From Sinomicrobium weinanense (GTDB lineage Bacteria > Bacteroidota > Bacteroidia > Flavobacteriales > Flavobacteriaceae), in contig NZ_JAHKRR010000011.1 in the NCBI RefSeq assembly GCF_018863395.1, forward strand, positions 62,001 through 126,000: a stretch of 64,000 nt of DNA. The letters run 5' to 3'. The position numbers and the translations under genes are program-made. This document shows positions 31,896 to 41,875 of this stretch, piece after piece. The notes under the pieces were generated by a model. It saw only the letters and a list, made by a program, of their open reading frames with translations. It had not been told where the DNA came from and ran no database searches. The stretch's first letter is position 1. Every line of letters begins with the position of its first letter.

Positions 31896-34874
31896 ATGAA
31901 ACCAACATTAAGGAAATTATTTTTCCTCTGGTTCATGTTATCCGCCCCAATTGGAGTCATGGCCCAGGAAGAAGTAAACGGAACAGTAAAAGAAGCCAGC
32001 ACCGACCTGCCCCTGCCCGGTGTAAACGTGGTGATCAAAGGAACAACTACCGGAACGGTAACTGATTTTGACGGGAACTTTCAGATCAGTGTCAGTGAAT
32101 TTCCTGCTACCCTGGTTTTTTCCAGTTTAGGGTATAAGACCATAGAGCAGAGTATTTCCGGCGGAGGTGCTGTGAATGTTGTGATGGAACAGGATGTCAC
32201 CGGTCTGGAAGAAGTGGTGGTAACAGGATTGGCAACCACCATTAAGAGGAGTAACTCGGCAAATGCGGTCTCTTCCATTTCTGCCGAAGAACTTGTAGGT
32301 GTGGCACAGCCCCAAACCCTGGACGGTGCTCTTGCAGGTAAGTTTACCGGTGCTCTGGTCAGTGCCAACTCCGGTGCCCCCGGCGGAGGATTGTCCGTTA
32401 AACTGAGAGGGGTGACCTCTATTTTCGGAAATTCCCAACCCTTGTATATTGTGGACGGTGTTTATGTAGATAATTCTTCTATTTCCGGCGGATTAAATGA
32501 TGTTTCAGGAGCTGCCGGACAAGGATCTTCATCCAATCAGGATAACCCGTCCAACCGTATTGCCGATCTGGATCCGAACGACATTAAGAATATAGAAATA
32601 TTAAAAGGAGCCTCTGCCGCCGCCATATATGGATCGAGGGCTGCTGCTGGTGTTGTGATCATAAGCACCAAAAGAGGTAAGCAGGGAAAAACCCAATTCA
32701 ACTTATCGCAATCCTTTGGTTTTAACAGTGTAATTAATTTGCTCGGGTTACGGGACTGGAATGAAGAACGTGCGCTCGATGCATTCGGGGAGGGCGCTGA
32801 CGTGGCTTATGCAGAAGCGCGCGACGCCGGGACGCTGGTAGATTACGAAAAGGAAATATTTGACAACAAAGGTTTTATAAGCAGCACTGGTTTTAGTGCC
32901 AGCGGAGGGGGAGAGAAGACCACGTTCTATGCCGGTATGAGCCATAAGAATGAAAAAGGGATCGTAAAAAACACCGGTTATGAAAGAGTGTCGTTACGTC
33001 TTAACCTGGACCACCGGGTGTCTGACCGGATAAAATTAAGCCTGAACTCAAATTATATATATTCTTCTGCCGATCGCGGTTTTTTCAATAACGATAATAC
33101 CGGGTCAACGATCGGGGTAACGCTTACTTCACTGCCTCCCTGGGCCAAACTGCAACCGGATGCCGAAGGGAACTATCCCGACAACATCTATGGAGGTTCT
33201 AACCCCTTGCAGACCATTGCCCTGATGACCAATAATGAAAAGGTTAACCGTTTTATTATCGGAGGATCCGCGACCATAGATATTTATAAAAGCCTGAAAT
33301 CCGATTTACAGTTGATACTTCGTGGGGGACTGGATGGTTATAACCTCAATACCAGGGCCATATTTCCGAAAGAGCTGCAATTTGAAAAAAGGAGTAACGG
33401 GGGGCTTAACGGACAATCCATACAGGGATCGACAGAAAACAAGAACATCAACTATTCGGCATTCCTGGTACATAATTTTAATACCGATAGCAATATTAAT
33501 TTCAGAACCCAGGCCGGGATCACCCGGGAAGTGTTTGACAGGAATTCCTACCTGATCTCCGCTTTTAATATGATCGCTTCGGAAACCAATGTGGACCAGG
33601 CGGGCGGACAACGGATAGACCAATTCAGGCTAAAACAGGAAGATTCCGGGTTTTTTGTTCAGGAAGAGGTTAATTTTCAGGATAAACTGATCGGGACCAT
33701 CGGACTCCGGGGAGATAAATCTTCCAATAACGGGGATGCCAACAAATTGTATTATTACCCCAAGGCATCGCTCGCAGCCAACCTGCATGAGTTCGACTTC
33801 TGGAACCTGGGAAAAGTAAACCAGTTTAAATTAAGGGCCGCTTATGGCGAGGCCGGGAACTTTCCGGCGTTCGGTTCTCCTTTTACTTCCTTTAACAGTA
33901 CCTTTATACGTGGGGTTGCAGACCAGAGTGTTGTGGGGATACTCCTCGACGGGGTGCTCGGAAACCCGGATATAGAACCCGAAAGACAGAAAGAACTGGA
34001 GCTGGGGCTGGACCTCGGATTGTTCGACAACCGCTTAAACTTTGAATTTACATGGTACAATAAAAAGGTAGATGACCTGCTGGTACAGACCAACAGGGAG
34101 CCTTCTTCCGGATTTACGACGGAATGGAAGAATGCCGGAAACCTTAAAAATACAGGGGTGGAGATCACCCTGAATGCCCTGCCTTTTGACGGCGAAGATT
34201 TTACGTGGAACAGCAATGTAACCTTTTTTAAGAACAAGTCCGAGATCACGGAGCTCAATGTACCTGCATTCAACCTGGGAGCATTTGGTGCTTCCTTGGG
34301 AACTTACAGGATAGAAGAAGGCAAAAGCGCAACCCAGATCGTAGGGATCAGCCCGGACGGCCTGGTTAAATTCGGGGATGGAGAACCGGATTTCCAGATG
34401 ACCTTCAATAACAACCTTCAGTATAAAGACCTGGAACTTTCCTTTTTGTTCCACTGGAAAAAAGGAGGAGACAATATTAACCTCACCAGCCTGCTTACCG
34501 ACCTGAGCAAAACCAGCCATGATTATGACGATTTCGGACTGGACCCTACGGGGACATTGCCCAACGGGGAATACCGGGCCGGTCAGGTAGGGACATCTGC
34601 CGATGTTTTTGTGGAAGATGCCTCTTATTTAAAGTTGAGGGAGGTAGGATTGTACTATAACTTTCCCGGGGAACTCGTGGAGCGATGGTTCGACGGCTAT
34701 ATAGCTAATATCAGGCTGGGCTTTACAGGCACCAACCTGTTGACCTTTTTCGATTATAACAGTTATGACCCGGAAGTGTCTAACTTCGGGGGAAATGGTC
34801 TGTCTGCCGGGGTAGATGTTACCCCATTCCCGTCTTCCAAGCGCTATATGTTTAATCTGTCTGTTGACTTTTAA
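31896..34874 (+). CDS. SusC/RagA TonB-linked outer-membrane transporter
   Basis: 992 aa. Signal peptide ending VMAQ (about residue 24), then a carboxypeptidase-regulatory domain (VNGTVKEASTDLPLPGVNVVIKGTTTGTVTDFDG), the plug (about 105-230, including PLYIVDGVYVDN and AAAIYGSRAAAGVVIISTK) and a C-terminal barrel ending MFNLSVDF. SusC proteins import oligosaccharides or peptides with a SusD lid, powered by TonB. Here the partner SusD follows by 17 bases. No glycosidase, sulfatase or sensor lies next to the pair, so the substrate is unknown. Confidence 0.95.
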   Translation: MKPTLRKLFFLWFMLSAPIGVMAQEEVNGTVKEASTDLPLPGVNVVIKGTTTGTVTDFDGNFQISVSEFPATLVFSSLGYKTIEQSISGGGAVNVVMEQDVTGLEEVVVTGLATTIKRSNSANAVSSISAEELVGVAQPQTLDGALAGKFTGALVSANSGAPGGGLSVKLRGVTSIFGNSQPLYIVDGVYVDNSSISGGLNDVSGAAGQGSSSNQDNPSNRIADLDPNDIKNIEILKGASAAAIYGSRAAAGVVIISTKRGKQGKTQFNLSQSFGFNSVINLLGLRDWNEERALDAFGEGADVAYAEARDAGTLVDYEKEIFDNKGFISSTGFSASGGGEKTTFYAGMSHKNEKGIVKNTGYERVSLRLNLDHRVSDRIKLSLNSNYIYSSADRGFFNNDNTGSTIGVTLTSLPPWAKLQPDAEGNYPDNIYGGSNPLQTIALMTNNEKVNRFIIGGSATIDIYKSLKSDLQLILRGGLDGYNLNTRAIFPKELQFEKRSNGGLNGQSIQGSTENKNINYSAFLVHNFNTDSNINFRTQAGITREVFDRNSYLISAFNMIASETNVDQAGGQRIDQFRLKQEDSGFFVQEEVNFQDKLIGTIGLRGDKSSNNGDANKLYYYPKASLAANLHEFDFWNLGKVNQFKLRAAYGEAGNFPAFGSPFTSFNSTFIRGVADQSVVGILLDGVLGNPDIEPERQKELELGLDLGLFDNRLNFEFTWYNKKVDDLLVQTNREPSSGFTTEWKNAGNLKNTGVEITLNALPFDGEDFTWNSNVTFFKNKSEITELNVPAFNLGAFGASLGTYRIEEGKSATQIVGISPDGLVKFGDGEPDFQMTFNNNLQYKDLELSFLFHWKKGGDNINLTSLLTDLSKTSHDYDDFGLDPTGTLPNGEYRAGQVGTSADVFVEDASYLKLREVGLYYNFPGELVERWFDGYIANIRLGFTGTNLLTFFDYNSYDPEVSNFGGNGLSAGVDVTPFPSSKRYMFNLSVDF

Positions 34875-34891
34875 CCTAAAAATCCGAGATC

Positions 34892-36229
34892 ATGAAATCC
34901 ATATATAAATTATTTGTTCTGATCCTTGCCGCAGTTAGCCTTACGGGCTGCGATGTGGAAGAATACCCGAATTTGAACAGTCCTGACCTGGATAACCTTC
35001 TGGAAGATCCAACCCTGGGAGATATACAGGACCTCGTTGGAGGAATGCAGGCAGGAATGCGTAATAACATAGGCGGTTACCTGGATAATTGCGGTGTTAT
35101 AGGGAGAGAATATTATCGATTTGCCACATCAGATCCCCGTTTTACTTCCGATCTGTTGGGTAAAGGAACCGCGGTATTGGATAATAATACTTTTTATATT
35201 ACAAACCCGTGGGCTGCGAGATACAGAGTGGTTAAAAATGCCCTGATCGTACTTGAAGCCGTGGATATTACAAAATCGGATATTACGGAGGAAGAAAAAA
35301 ATGGCATAAGGGGATTTGCCAATACCATTCGGGCCTATGAGCTTTTGCTCAATCTCAATCTGACCTACCAGAACGGTATTCGAATAGAAACGAGCGACCC
35401 GGATAACCTCGGGCCTGTTGTGGGCTATGAAGAAAGCCTGAATACGATCCAGGAAATTCTGGCATCGGCTGCTACTGAATTGGACGCAGCCGGAGATGAT
35501 TTTGCTTTTGTACCTTCTACTGGCTTTGAAGGCTTAATACCAGAAGGCGGGGATCATTTGTCTCCCGCTGATTTTATAAAATTTAATAAGGCAATAGCCG
35601 CAAGAGTAGCCGCATACAGGGGGGACATGCCCGCTGTTTCTGCCTTGTTAGGGGATTCTTTTCTCGATGTGAACGGGGACTTGCAGGCGGGAGCCTATTA
35701 CGTGTTTTCCGCAGATGGGAATGATGTGTTCAATCCCATGTTCTTTGCACAAAATTCACCGGCTTCCAATGCGAGAATTGCCCATCCTACTTTTCTGGAA
35801 GATGCGGAAGCAGGAGATGAAAGGCTTTCCAAAGTAACGGAAAGAGAGGAGTCTTTAACACTCGACAACCTTACAGGCGATTATGACTTTTTTGTATATA
35901 CTTCCAATGTCTCTTCAATCCCCATAATCAGAAATGAAGAACTGGTTTTGCTCTATGCAGAGGCTAATTATGAAGCCAATCCGGCAGAAGCGATAAATGC
36001 TATTAATGTAGTTAGAAATGCAGCAGGCCTGCCCGATTATTCGGGAGGTATGGGGGCCGCAGAACTGCTCGACGAAATTTTGATGCAACGCCGCTATTCC
36101 CTTTACGGAGAAGGACATCGCTGGATTGATATGAGAAGGTATAACAGGCTGGGCGAATTGCCCACAGACCGGGCAGAAGATGATGTGTGGGAGCAGTTTC
36201 CGATACCTTTGAACGAGAATGTGGAATAA
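34892..36229 (+). CDS. SusD/RagB nutrient-binding lipoprotein
   Basis: 445 aa lipoprotein (VSLTGC, Cys at about 20), surface-exposed. The RagB/SusD fold is shown by a TPR-like N-terminal half and the conserved C-terminal block RNEELVLLYAEANYEANPAEAINAINVVRNAAGLPDY, LLDEILMQRRYSLYGEGHRWIDMRRYNRL. It forms the lid on the SusC barrel encoded upstream. It looks somewhat shorter than many SusD proteins. Confidence 0.95.
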   Translation: MKSIYKLFVLILAAVSLTGCDVEEYPNLNSPDLDNLLEDPTLGDIQDLVGGMQAGMRNNIGGYLDNCGVIGREYYRFATSDPRFTSDLLGKGTAVLDNNTFYITNPWAARYRVVKNALIVLEAVDITKSDITEEEKNGIRGFANTIRAYELLLNLNLTYQNGIRIETSDPDNLGPVVGYEESLNTIQEILASAATELDAAGDDFAFVPSTGFEGLIPEGGDHLSPADFIKFNKAIAARVAAYRGDMPAVSALLGDSFLDVNGDLQAGAYYVFSADGNDVFNPMFFAQNSPASNARIAHPTFLEDAEAGDERLSKVTEREESLTLDNLTGDYDFFVYTSNVSSIPIIRNEELVLLYAEANYEANPAEAINAINVVRNAAGLPDYSGGMGAAELLDEILMQRRYSLYGEGHRWIDMRRYNRLGELPTDRAEDDVWEQFPIPLNENVE

Positions 36230-36389
36230 TGTAGGTATGTAACCCAGGGAATTACCCCCGGAGAATTATCGAACTGTTATCCACTGTTCTGGCGAATCTA
36301 TTGTTTGTAAATTACTGGTAATGAGTTTGTTTTGGGTTTAATGTTAATTTAATGTTATGTAAATGTTTTTTTAATGTAAAATTTTTCGC

Positions 36390-36397
36390 TATCTTTG
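36390..36397 (+). promoter_or_regulatory. -7 box of the MORN-type gene
   Basis: TATCTTTG, perfect TAnnTTTG, 42 bases before ATG 36440, so the gene has its own promoter and is not part of the SusCD transcript. Confidence 0.65.
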
Positions 36398-36439
36398 TTA
36401 TAAGAGAAAAGCAAAAAATCCACATAAAAAAACATTGAT

Positions 36440-36796
36440 ATGAGAAATATAACATTAATAGCAGCGCTTTTGTTCTCCGGATTCCTGTTTGCCCAGGAGC
36501 CGAATGTAAAACCCGTACTGGAAAAGGACGGAGACCTTGTAAAAGCCACGTATTTCCACGATAACGGGGAGATTGCGCAAACCGGCTTCTACAAAAACGG
36601 AAAGCCGCATGGCGAATGGAAAGGCTATGATGTTGAGGGAAAAAAGATCGCTTCCGGAAAATATGAAGAAGGAAAAAAAGTAGGGAAGTGGTTTTTCTGG
36701 AACCAGGAAGGCTTAAGTGAAGTCAACTTTGAAAACAGTAGAATAGCAAGTGTTACGAAATGGAGTAACGGCAGGTCTATTGTGGTGAATAAGTAA
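36440..36796 (+). CDS. Secreted MORN-repeat protein (YwqK-like)
   Basis: 118 aa. Signal peptide ending FLFAQ (about residue 19). Three MORN-like repeats follow: ATYFHDNGEIAQTGFYKNGKPHGEW, YDVEGKKIASGKYEEGKKVGKW, NQEGLSEVNFENSRIASVTKW. Proteins of this type are often annotated as YwqK antitoxins, but in Bacteroidota the secreted forms are of unknown function. Terminator immediately after. Confidence 0.88.
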   Translation: MRNITLIAALLFSGFLFAQEPNVKPVLEKDGDLVKATYFHDNGEIAQTGFYKNGKPHGEWKGYDVEGKKIASGKYEEGKKVGKWFFWNQEGLSEVNFENSRIASVTKWSNGRSIVVNK

Positions 36797-36801
36797 TTCC
36801 A

Positions 36802-36855
36802 GAGCAAAGAAATAAAAAAACCGGGATTCACTCAGAGTCCCGGTTTTTTGTTGCT
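36802..36855. terminator. Bidirectional terminator
   Basis: AAAAAACCGGGA and TCCCGGTTTTTT pair around an 11-base loop, framed by outer GAGCAA/TTGCTC arms. A- and T-runs on both sides suit both strands. Confidence 0.9.
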
Positions 36856-36877
36856 CTTTATTTGAGATTTCTAACAG

Positions 36878-37050
36878 GCTCCTCCCTTGAGACAAAGGGA
36901 GGTGGTCCCGATTTCAATCGGGATCGGAGGGTTTGAAGACCCAAGCCATGGGGAAAATACAAAAGTTGGGGATATACCTATGATTTGGGCTTGGTCAAAC
37001 TCCCCGTCCCGCTTGCGGGACACCCCTCTTCGTCTGAAGAGGGGAGCCTT
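36878..37050. repeat. Long intergenic repeat, copy C
   Basis: GCTCCTCCCTTGAGACAAAG through TCGGAGGGTTTGAAGACCCA to CTGAAGAGGGGAGCC. It has a local hairpin, TCCCGATTTCAATCGGGA, in place of the AACTTCAGTTTGG of copies A and B. It lies between the converging MORN and RND genes. Confidence 0.8.
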
Positions 37051-37076
37051 TTTTCTTATCCATTATTCATGTTAGA

Positions 37077-40000
37077 TTACGATAGTACAGGATCCGGATC
37101 GCTCTCTGCAATATCGTTGTCTCCTTTTTGATCCTTGTTCTTGTTTTTACCAAGCAATCGCATTTTCAGCAGGCTAACGAGGTAAAAGGTTACCGGAACA
37201 ATGATCAGGGTGAGGAAGGTAGCGAAGGTCAGCCCGAAGATCACGGTCCATGCCAGTGGCCCCCAGAAGATCACGTTATCCCCGCCCAGGTATATTTTCG
37301 GGTCCCAGTTGGCAAACAGGGAAAAGAAGTCTATGTTCAGCCCTATGGCCAGGGGGATAAGCCCTAATACGGTGGTAATAGCAGTTAGTATTACCGGTCG
37401 TAAACGCGCTTTCCCGGCGTTGACGATAGTTTCTACCAGGTCTTTTTTCTGAAGCATGCTGTTTTCGGGCAAGTTCAGTTCGTGTTTTTTCCTGTCAATG
37501 AGGATCTGGTTATAATCCAGCAGTACAACCCCATTGTTTACCACGATCCCCGCCAGGGAAATGATACCCATCATGGTCATGATGATTACAAAGGTCATGT
37601 TAAAGATCACCAGGCCGAACAATACTCCGATAAAGCTCAGGAAAATGGCCAGCATAATAATGGTCGGTTTGGAGATGGAACCGAACTGGAATATAAGCAA
37701 TAGCATAATGAGCCCGAGCCCGGAGAACAGTGCTCCCATGAGGAATGTCATGTTCTTTTCCTGTTCTTCCATCTCCCCGGTAAATACGAAAGAGGTATCC
37801 CTGTCAGTGATCTTAAAATTTTTCAGTTCCGATTTTAACTGGGTTACGATCTCATTGGCATTATATCCCGGCAGTACTGCCGAGTAAACTGTTACCAACC
37901 GTTTTAAATTCCTGTGCTTGATGGCGCTAAAGGAAGCCGTATTCCTCTGGGTGACCACAGCAGCTATGGGAATTTCTTTCAACTGTCCTGAGGCTGCATC
38001 CCTGAAAGTCACTTTTTGGTTGAATAGGGCGCTGGTATTATACCTGTTCTCTTCGTTGAAACGCACATTGATATCATAGTCTTCCCCGGCTTTTTTGTAA
38101 ACGCCGGCTTTTTCACCAAACAATGCCCTTCGCATCTGGGTACCTACCTGTCCGGCGGAAACCCCGAGTTCTCCTGCCTTTTCCCTGTCGACTGTAACTT
38201 CCATTGTCGGTTTGTTACGGTTTACATCGATCTTTAGTTCTTCTATTCCACTGATACTTTTTTCATTGATAAAATCGCGCATACGTTCAGCCGTATGGAC
38301 AAGCTCGGCATAATCTTCACCTTTTATTTCAATATTGATAGGATATCCTGCAGGCGGGCCCACGGCGTCTTTTTCCACAGAAATACTGACCCCGGGATAT
38401 TTCCCTGCGAGTTTCGCCTGGACATCCTTCCGCAATTCTTCACTGTCCTGTCCCCGGCGGTATTTAAATTCTCTCAGGGTCACAGTGATCTTCCCCTTGT
38501 GTGGCATTTCTGCCGAAGAACCTCCGTCGGTTTCCGGGTTCCCGGCCCCTTCGCCGACCTGGGACACTGCAGATTCTACCATGTAATTGTACCCGTTGTC
38601 TATAAACTTGGGAGCGTTCAGCACACTGTATACGTCCTGTTCTATCTTTTTGGTCATGGCATTGGTCTTGTCAATGTCGGTCCCCTGCGGATACTCTATG
38701 TATACAATGATCTGGTTGGGCTTGTTGTCCGGGAAAAACTCCACTTTGGGCCCCGCTATGCCTACGAGGACAAAGGAAAAGAACAGCATAAGAATGGTAC
38801 CACCCACAAAGGCATACGGATGCCATCTTCTCAGGGCAAAAGATAAAAATGTCTTGTATTTATCTTCCAGCCAGGTCAGAAATATCCGTTGAAAACGATT
38901 GGCCAGTTTTTTGATAAAATACTTGTATATCCAGAACATGGCGGCTGCGACGATCATCAGGGTGCCTATACCTCTCATTGGGCCTTTTACAAAGATCAAC
39001 AGTATTCCCAGACCACCCAGTACAATGGACAGGCGAATGAGCTCTTTCCTGGAAAGTACCCGGTTTTTGATCTCCATAAAATTGGAAACCAGCATGGAGT
39101 TCATAAAGATGGCCACGAACAGGGAAGAACCAAGTACGATAGACAGTGTCATGGGGAAATAGATCATAAATTCACCCATGACCCCCGGCCACATCCCCAG
39201 CGGGATAAAAGCCGCTACGGTGGTTGCCGTAGAGACGATAATCGGGAGGGCGATCTCACCGATACCTTTTTTGGCTGCTTCTATTCTGTTCAAGCCCTCT
39301 TCTTCCATGAGGCGGTATACGTTCTCTACCAGTACAATTCCGTTGTCTACCAGCATCCCCAGTCCCATAACGAGGGCAAAGAGCACCATGGTGTTCATGG
39401 TAAAGCCTACGGTTTGTGCTATTAAAAAGGAGATGAGCATGGACATGGGAATGGCAAAACCTACAAACAATGCATTCCTGAAACCGAGAAAGAACATCAA
39501 AACACCGACCACCAGGATTACCCCGAAAATAATATTGTTCACCAGGTCGTCCACCTGGTTAAGGGTTTGGGTAGACTGGTCGTTGGTAATGGACAGGGTC
39601 ACATTTTTCGGTAGGTAATTTTCCTGGGTATCTTCCACGATTTTATAAAGGCCTTTGGTGGCGTCGATCAGATTTTTTCCTGCGCGTTTTTTGACGTCGA
39701 GCATCACCACGTTTTCCCCGAATTCCCTGGCATAGGTGGTTTTATCCTCTTCCTTGAAAGAGACTTCGGCGATATCTTTTAAATAGATTGCTCCGTCTTC
39801 GGATTTTACCACGAAATTCAGTAATTCCCGGGGGTCTTCTATTTCCCCGAGTACCCGTATTGTTCTGCGTTGTCCGCTGGCTATGAGGTTTCCTCCGGAT
39901 ATGGTGGCATTTCCGCCGTTAATGGCATTTATAACATCGTCAAAGCTCACTTTTGCTGCTGTCATCTTGTATATGTCAACAGCTACTTCTACTTCCTTGT

Positions 40001-40580
40001 CCTGTGCTCCCCGGATATCGACCTGCTTGATCTCGGGAAGTGTTTCTATTTCATCTTCCAGGTACTCGGCAAAGTCTTTTAATTTTTCTACCCGGTAATC
40101 TCCTTTTATGTTTACGTTCAGTATGGGGACCTCTTCCGAGAAGTTCAGGTCAAAGACGTTTGGTTCTACTTTTGCACCGTTAAAGGTAGGCCAGTCTTCA
40201 TTGGCTTTTTCTGAATCTACTTCATCTTTTACTTTCTGTTTGGCGGCATCTACGGTGATATCCTCGTCAAATTCTACCGTAATTATGGAGTAGTCTTCCT
40301 GTGATGTAGAAGTGACCTCCACTACATTACTTACATTCCTGAGTTCTTTTTCCAGAGGGTCGGTGATCAGTTTTTCTATATCTTCCGCGGTATTTCCGGG
40401 ATACACGGAACTGATGTATATCTTGGTCTCCTTGATCTCCGGAAAACTCTCCCTGGGCATGGTGTAATATGCCGAAAGCCCCATGAAGAATAGAATGGCA
40501 ATAACAACATATATAATGGTCCTGTTGTTGATCGCCCATGAGGAGGGAGCAAATTCTTTGTCTATTTTTTTATTATCCAT
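37077..40580 (-). CDS. RND efflux transporter, HAE-type inner-membrane pump
   Basis: 1167 aa. AcrB/MexF-like: TM1 at about 23-42 followed by PRESFPEIKETKIYISSVYPGN, a periplasmic porter domain, the TM4 motif GMLVDNGIVLVENVYRLMEEE, a second periplasmic loop (GPPAGYPINIEIKGEDY) and TM10 GIVVNNGVVLLDYNQ, ending in a charged tail. It is a proton-driven pump; the substrate is unknown. Last gene of the TetR-TolC-MFP-RND operon, 92 bases after the MFP stop. Long transmembrane loops explain the many opposite-strand shadows. Confidence 0.95.
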   Translation of the reverse strand: MDNKKIDKEFAPSSWAINNRTIIYVVIAILFFMGLSAYYTMPRESFPEIKETKIYISSVYPGNTAEDIEKLITDPLEKELRNVSNVVEVTSTSQEDYSIITVEFDEDITVDAAKQKVKDEVDSEKANEDWPTFNGAKVEPNVFDLNFSEEVPILNVNIKGDYRVEKLKDFAEYLEDEIETLPEIKQVDIRGAQDKEVEVAVDIYKMTAAKVSFDDVINAINGGNATISGGNLIASGQRRTIRVLGEIEDPRELLNFVVKSEDGAIYLKDIAEVSFKEEDKTTYAREFGENVVMLDVKKRAGKNLIDATKGLYKIVEDTQENYLPKNVTLSITNDQSTQTLNQVDDLVNNIIFGVILVVGVLMFFLGFRNALFVGFAIPMSMLISFLIAQTVGFTMNTMVLFALVMGLGMLVDNGIVLVENVYRLMEEEGLNRIEAAKKGIGEIALPIIVSTATTVAAFIPLGMWPGVMGEFMIYFPMTLSIVLGSSLFVAIFMNSMLVSNFMEIKNRVLSRKELIRLSIVLGGLGILLIFVKGPMRGIGTLMIVAAAMFWIYKYFIKKLANRFQRIFLTWLEDKYKTFLSFALRRWHPYAFVGGTILMLFFSFVLVGIAGPKVEFFPDNKPNQIIVYIEYPQGTDIDKTNAMTKKIEQDVYSVLNAPKFIDNGYNYMVESAVSQVGEGAGNPETDGGSSAEMPHKGKITVTLREFKYRRGQDSEELRKDVQAKLAGKYPGVSISVEKDAVGPPAGYPINIEIKGEDYAELVHTAERMRDFINEKSISGIEELKIDVNRNKPTMEVTVDREKAGELGVSAGQVGTQMRRALFGEKAGVYKKAGEDYDINVRFNEENRYNTSALFNQKVTFRDAASGQLKEIPIAAVVTQRNTASFSAIKHRNLKRLVTVYSAVLPGYNANEIVTQLKSELKNFKITDRDTSFVFTGEMEEQEKNMTFLMGALFSGLGLIMLLLIFQFGSISKPTIIMLAIFLSFIGVLFGLVIFNMTFVIIMTMMGIISLAGIVVNNGVVLLDYNQILIDRKKHELNLPENSMLQKKDLVETIVNAGKARLRPVILTAITTVLGLIPLAIGLNIDFFSLFANWDPKIYLGGDNVIFWGPLAWTVIFGLTFATFLTLIIVPVTFYLVSLLKMRLLGKNKNKDQKGDNDIAESDPDPVLS

Positions 40581-40672
40581 TTGGTTTAGAAATTTATACC
40601 TGTATGTACAGGCAGGATTACTGTTTGGATATTTGTACTCACGAAGTGAGGTTTATGCTCCGGTGTTGTGCT

Positions 40673-41839
40673 TTACTTTATGATCTTTACCACCTGTCCT
40701 TCTTCCACACTTCTGGCCCCTTCGTTGATGAGATGGTCTCCGGCCGATATACCTTCCAGAACCTCCATGATATCTCCCTGGGGTTTACCGGTTTGTATGA
40801 TTACCCTTTTGGCTATGGCCTGGTCTTTTTTACCGTTTTTTTCGGCAATATAGACATATTGTTCCCCGTTGGCATTTTCGGAAATAATGCTTTGCGGAAT
40901 GAGTATGGCATGTTCGCTGGTATAATCGTTTACCCTGAGCTTGGCGGTGAGGTTGGGCTTTATATTTCCGGAATCATTGGGAACGTCAACTTCGATTTTA
41001 AAAGAGCGGTTGTTCGGATTTATATAATTGCCCACCTGCCTTACTTTGGCATCTACGGTTTTTCCCAGCACCGGAAAATCTATCTCTACGTCTGTTCCTT
41101 TTTTAATACTTGCCAGGTATTTCTCGGGTACTTCGGCTTCTATATACATATTATTGAGGCTTACAATACGCATCAGCGGATTTCCAGGGGTCACCGCAGT
41201 ACCCTGGTCGGTAATAACGTCGTCTATGGTTCCGGAAAAAGGTGCGGTGACCGTGGTTTTTGCAATCTGGTCTTTTAACTGGGCAATAGCTTTTTCCTGG
41301 GATTCATAAGATGTCCTGGCGTCCAGGAATTGCATTTCAGAACCGATATTCTGGTCCCATAAGCGCTTTTGACGTTCATAGGTGGTCTTGGCCAGGTTGG
41401 CCTGGATCTCCAGTTGGGCCAGTTGCTGCGAAAGGCCTCCGTCGTCTATTTTGGCCAGTAACTGCCCTTTTCTTACGGCCTGTCCTTCTTTTACGTAAAC
41501 CTGGGTAAGTATACCGTTATATTCGGCATTGATGAGGATGTTTTGCTTTGTGCTGACATTACCCTGCAATTCGATATAGTGATTGAAAAGCGTGTCCTTG
41601 GCCTCTGTCGCGGAAACCAGGGCCAGCTTGTGCAGGGTGTCGAGTTTTGCTATGGCTTCGTCCAGTTGTGTCAACTTGCCCGAAAGTTCGTCCCGTTGCA
41701 TAACCAGTTCCCCTCTTTTGGTTTTCATTGCTTCCAGGGAGCCGCTTTCTATAATGTTCTCTACTGACTTTTTGCCGCCTCCGCCTCCGCAGGATGTCAA
41801 AAGGGCGATACCGAAAACAGTGATATATAATTTTTTCAT
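40673..41839 (-). CDS. RND efflux periplasmic adaptor (MFP) lipoprotein
   Basis: 388 aa from ATG 41839, which creates a lipobox (FGIALLTSC, Cys15) followed by five Gly; the earlier start at 41872 would hide it. HlyD/AcrA-like order: coiled-coil hairpin about 25-75 and 140-190, lipoyl halves (YNGILTQVYVKEGQAVRKGQLLAKID and TVTAPFSGTIDDVITDQGTAVTPG), beta-barrel. It bridges pump and TolC. It is 36 bases from the TolC gene stop. Confidence 0.93.
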   Translation of the reverse strand: MKKLYITVFGIALLTSCGGGGGKKSVENIIESGSLEAMKTKRGELVMQRDELSGKLTQLDEAIAKLDTLHKLALVSATEAKDTLFNHYIELQGNVSTKQNILINAEYNGILTQVYVKEGQAVRKGQLLAKIDDGGLSQQLAQLEIQANLAKTTYERQKRLWDQNIGSEMQFLDARTSYESQEKAIAQLKDQIAKTTVTAPFSGTIDDVITDQGTAVTPGNPLMRIVSLNNMYIEAEVPEKYLASIKKGTDVEIDFPVLGKTVDAKVRQVGNYINPNNRSFKIEVDVPNDSGNIKPNLTAKLRVNDYTSEHAILIPQSIISENANGEQYVYIAEKNGKKDQAIAKRVIIQTGKPQGDIMEVLEGISAGDHLINEGARSVEEGQVVKIIK

Positions 41840-41875
41840 GACCGTATTTTTATAGTGTTTTTGTCTGTGCATTTG

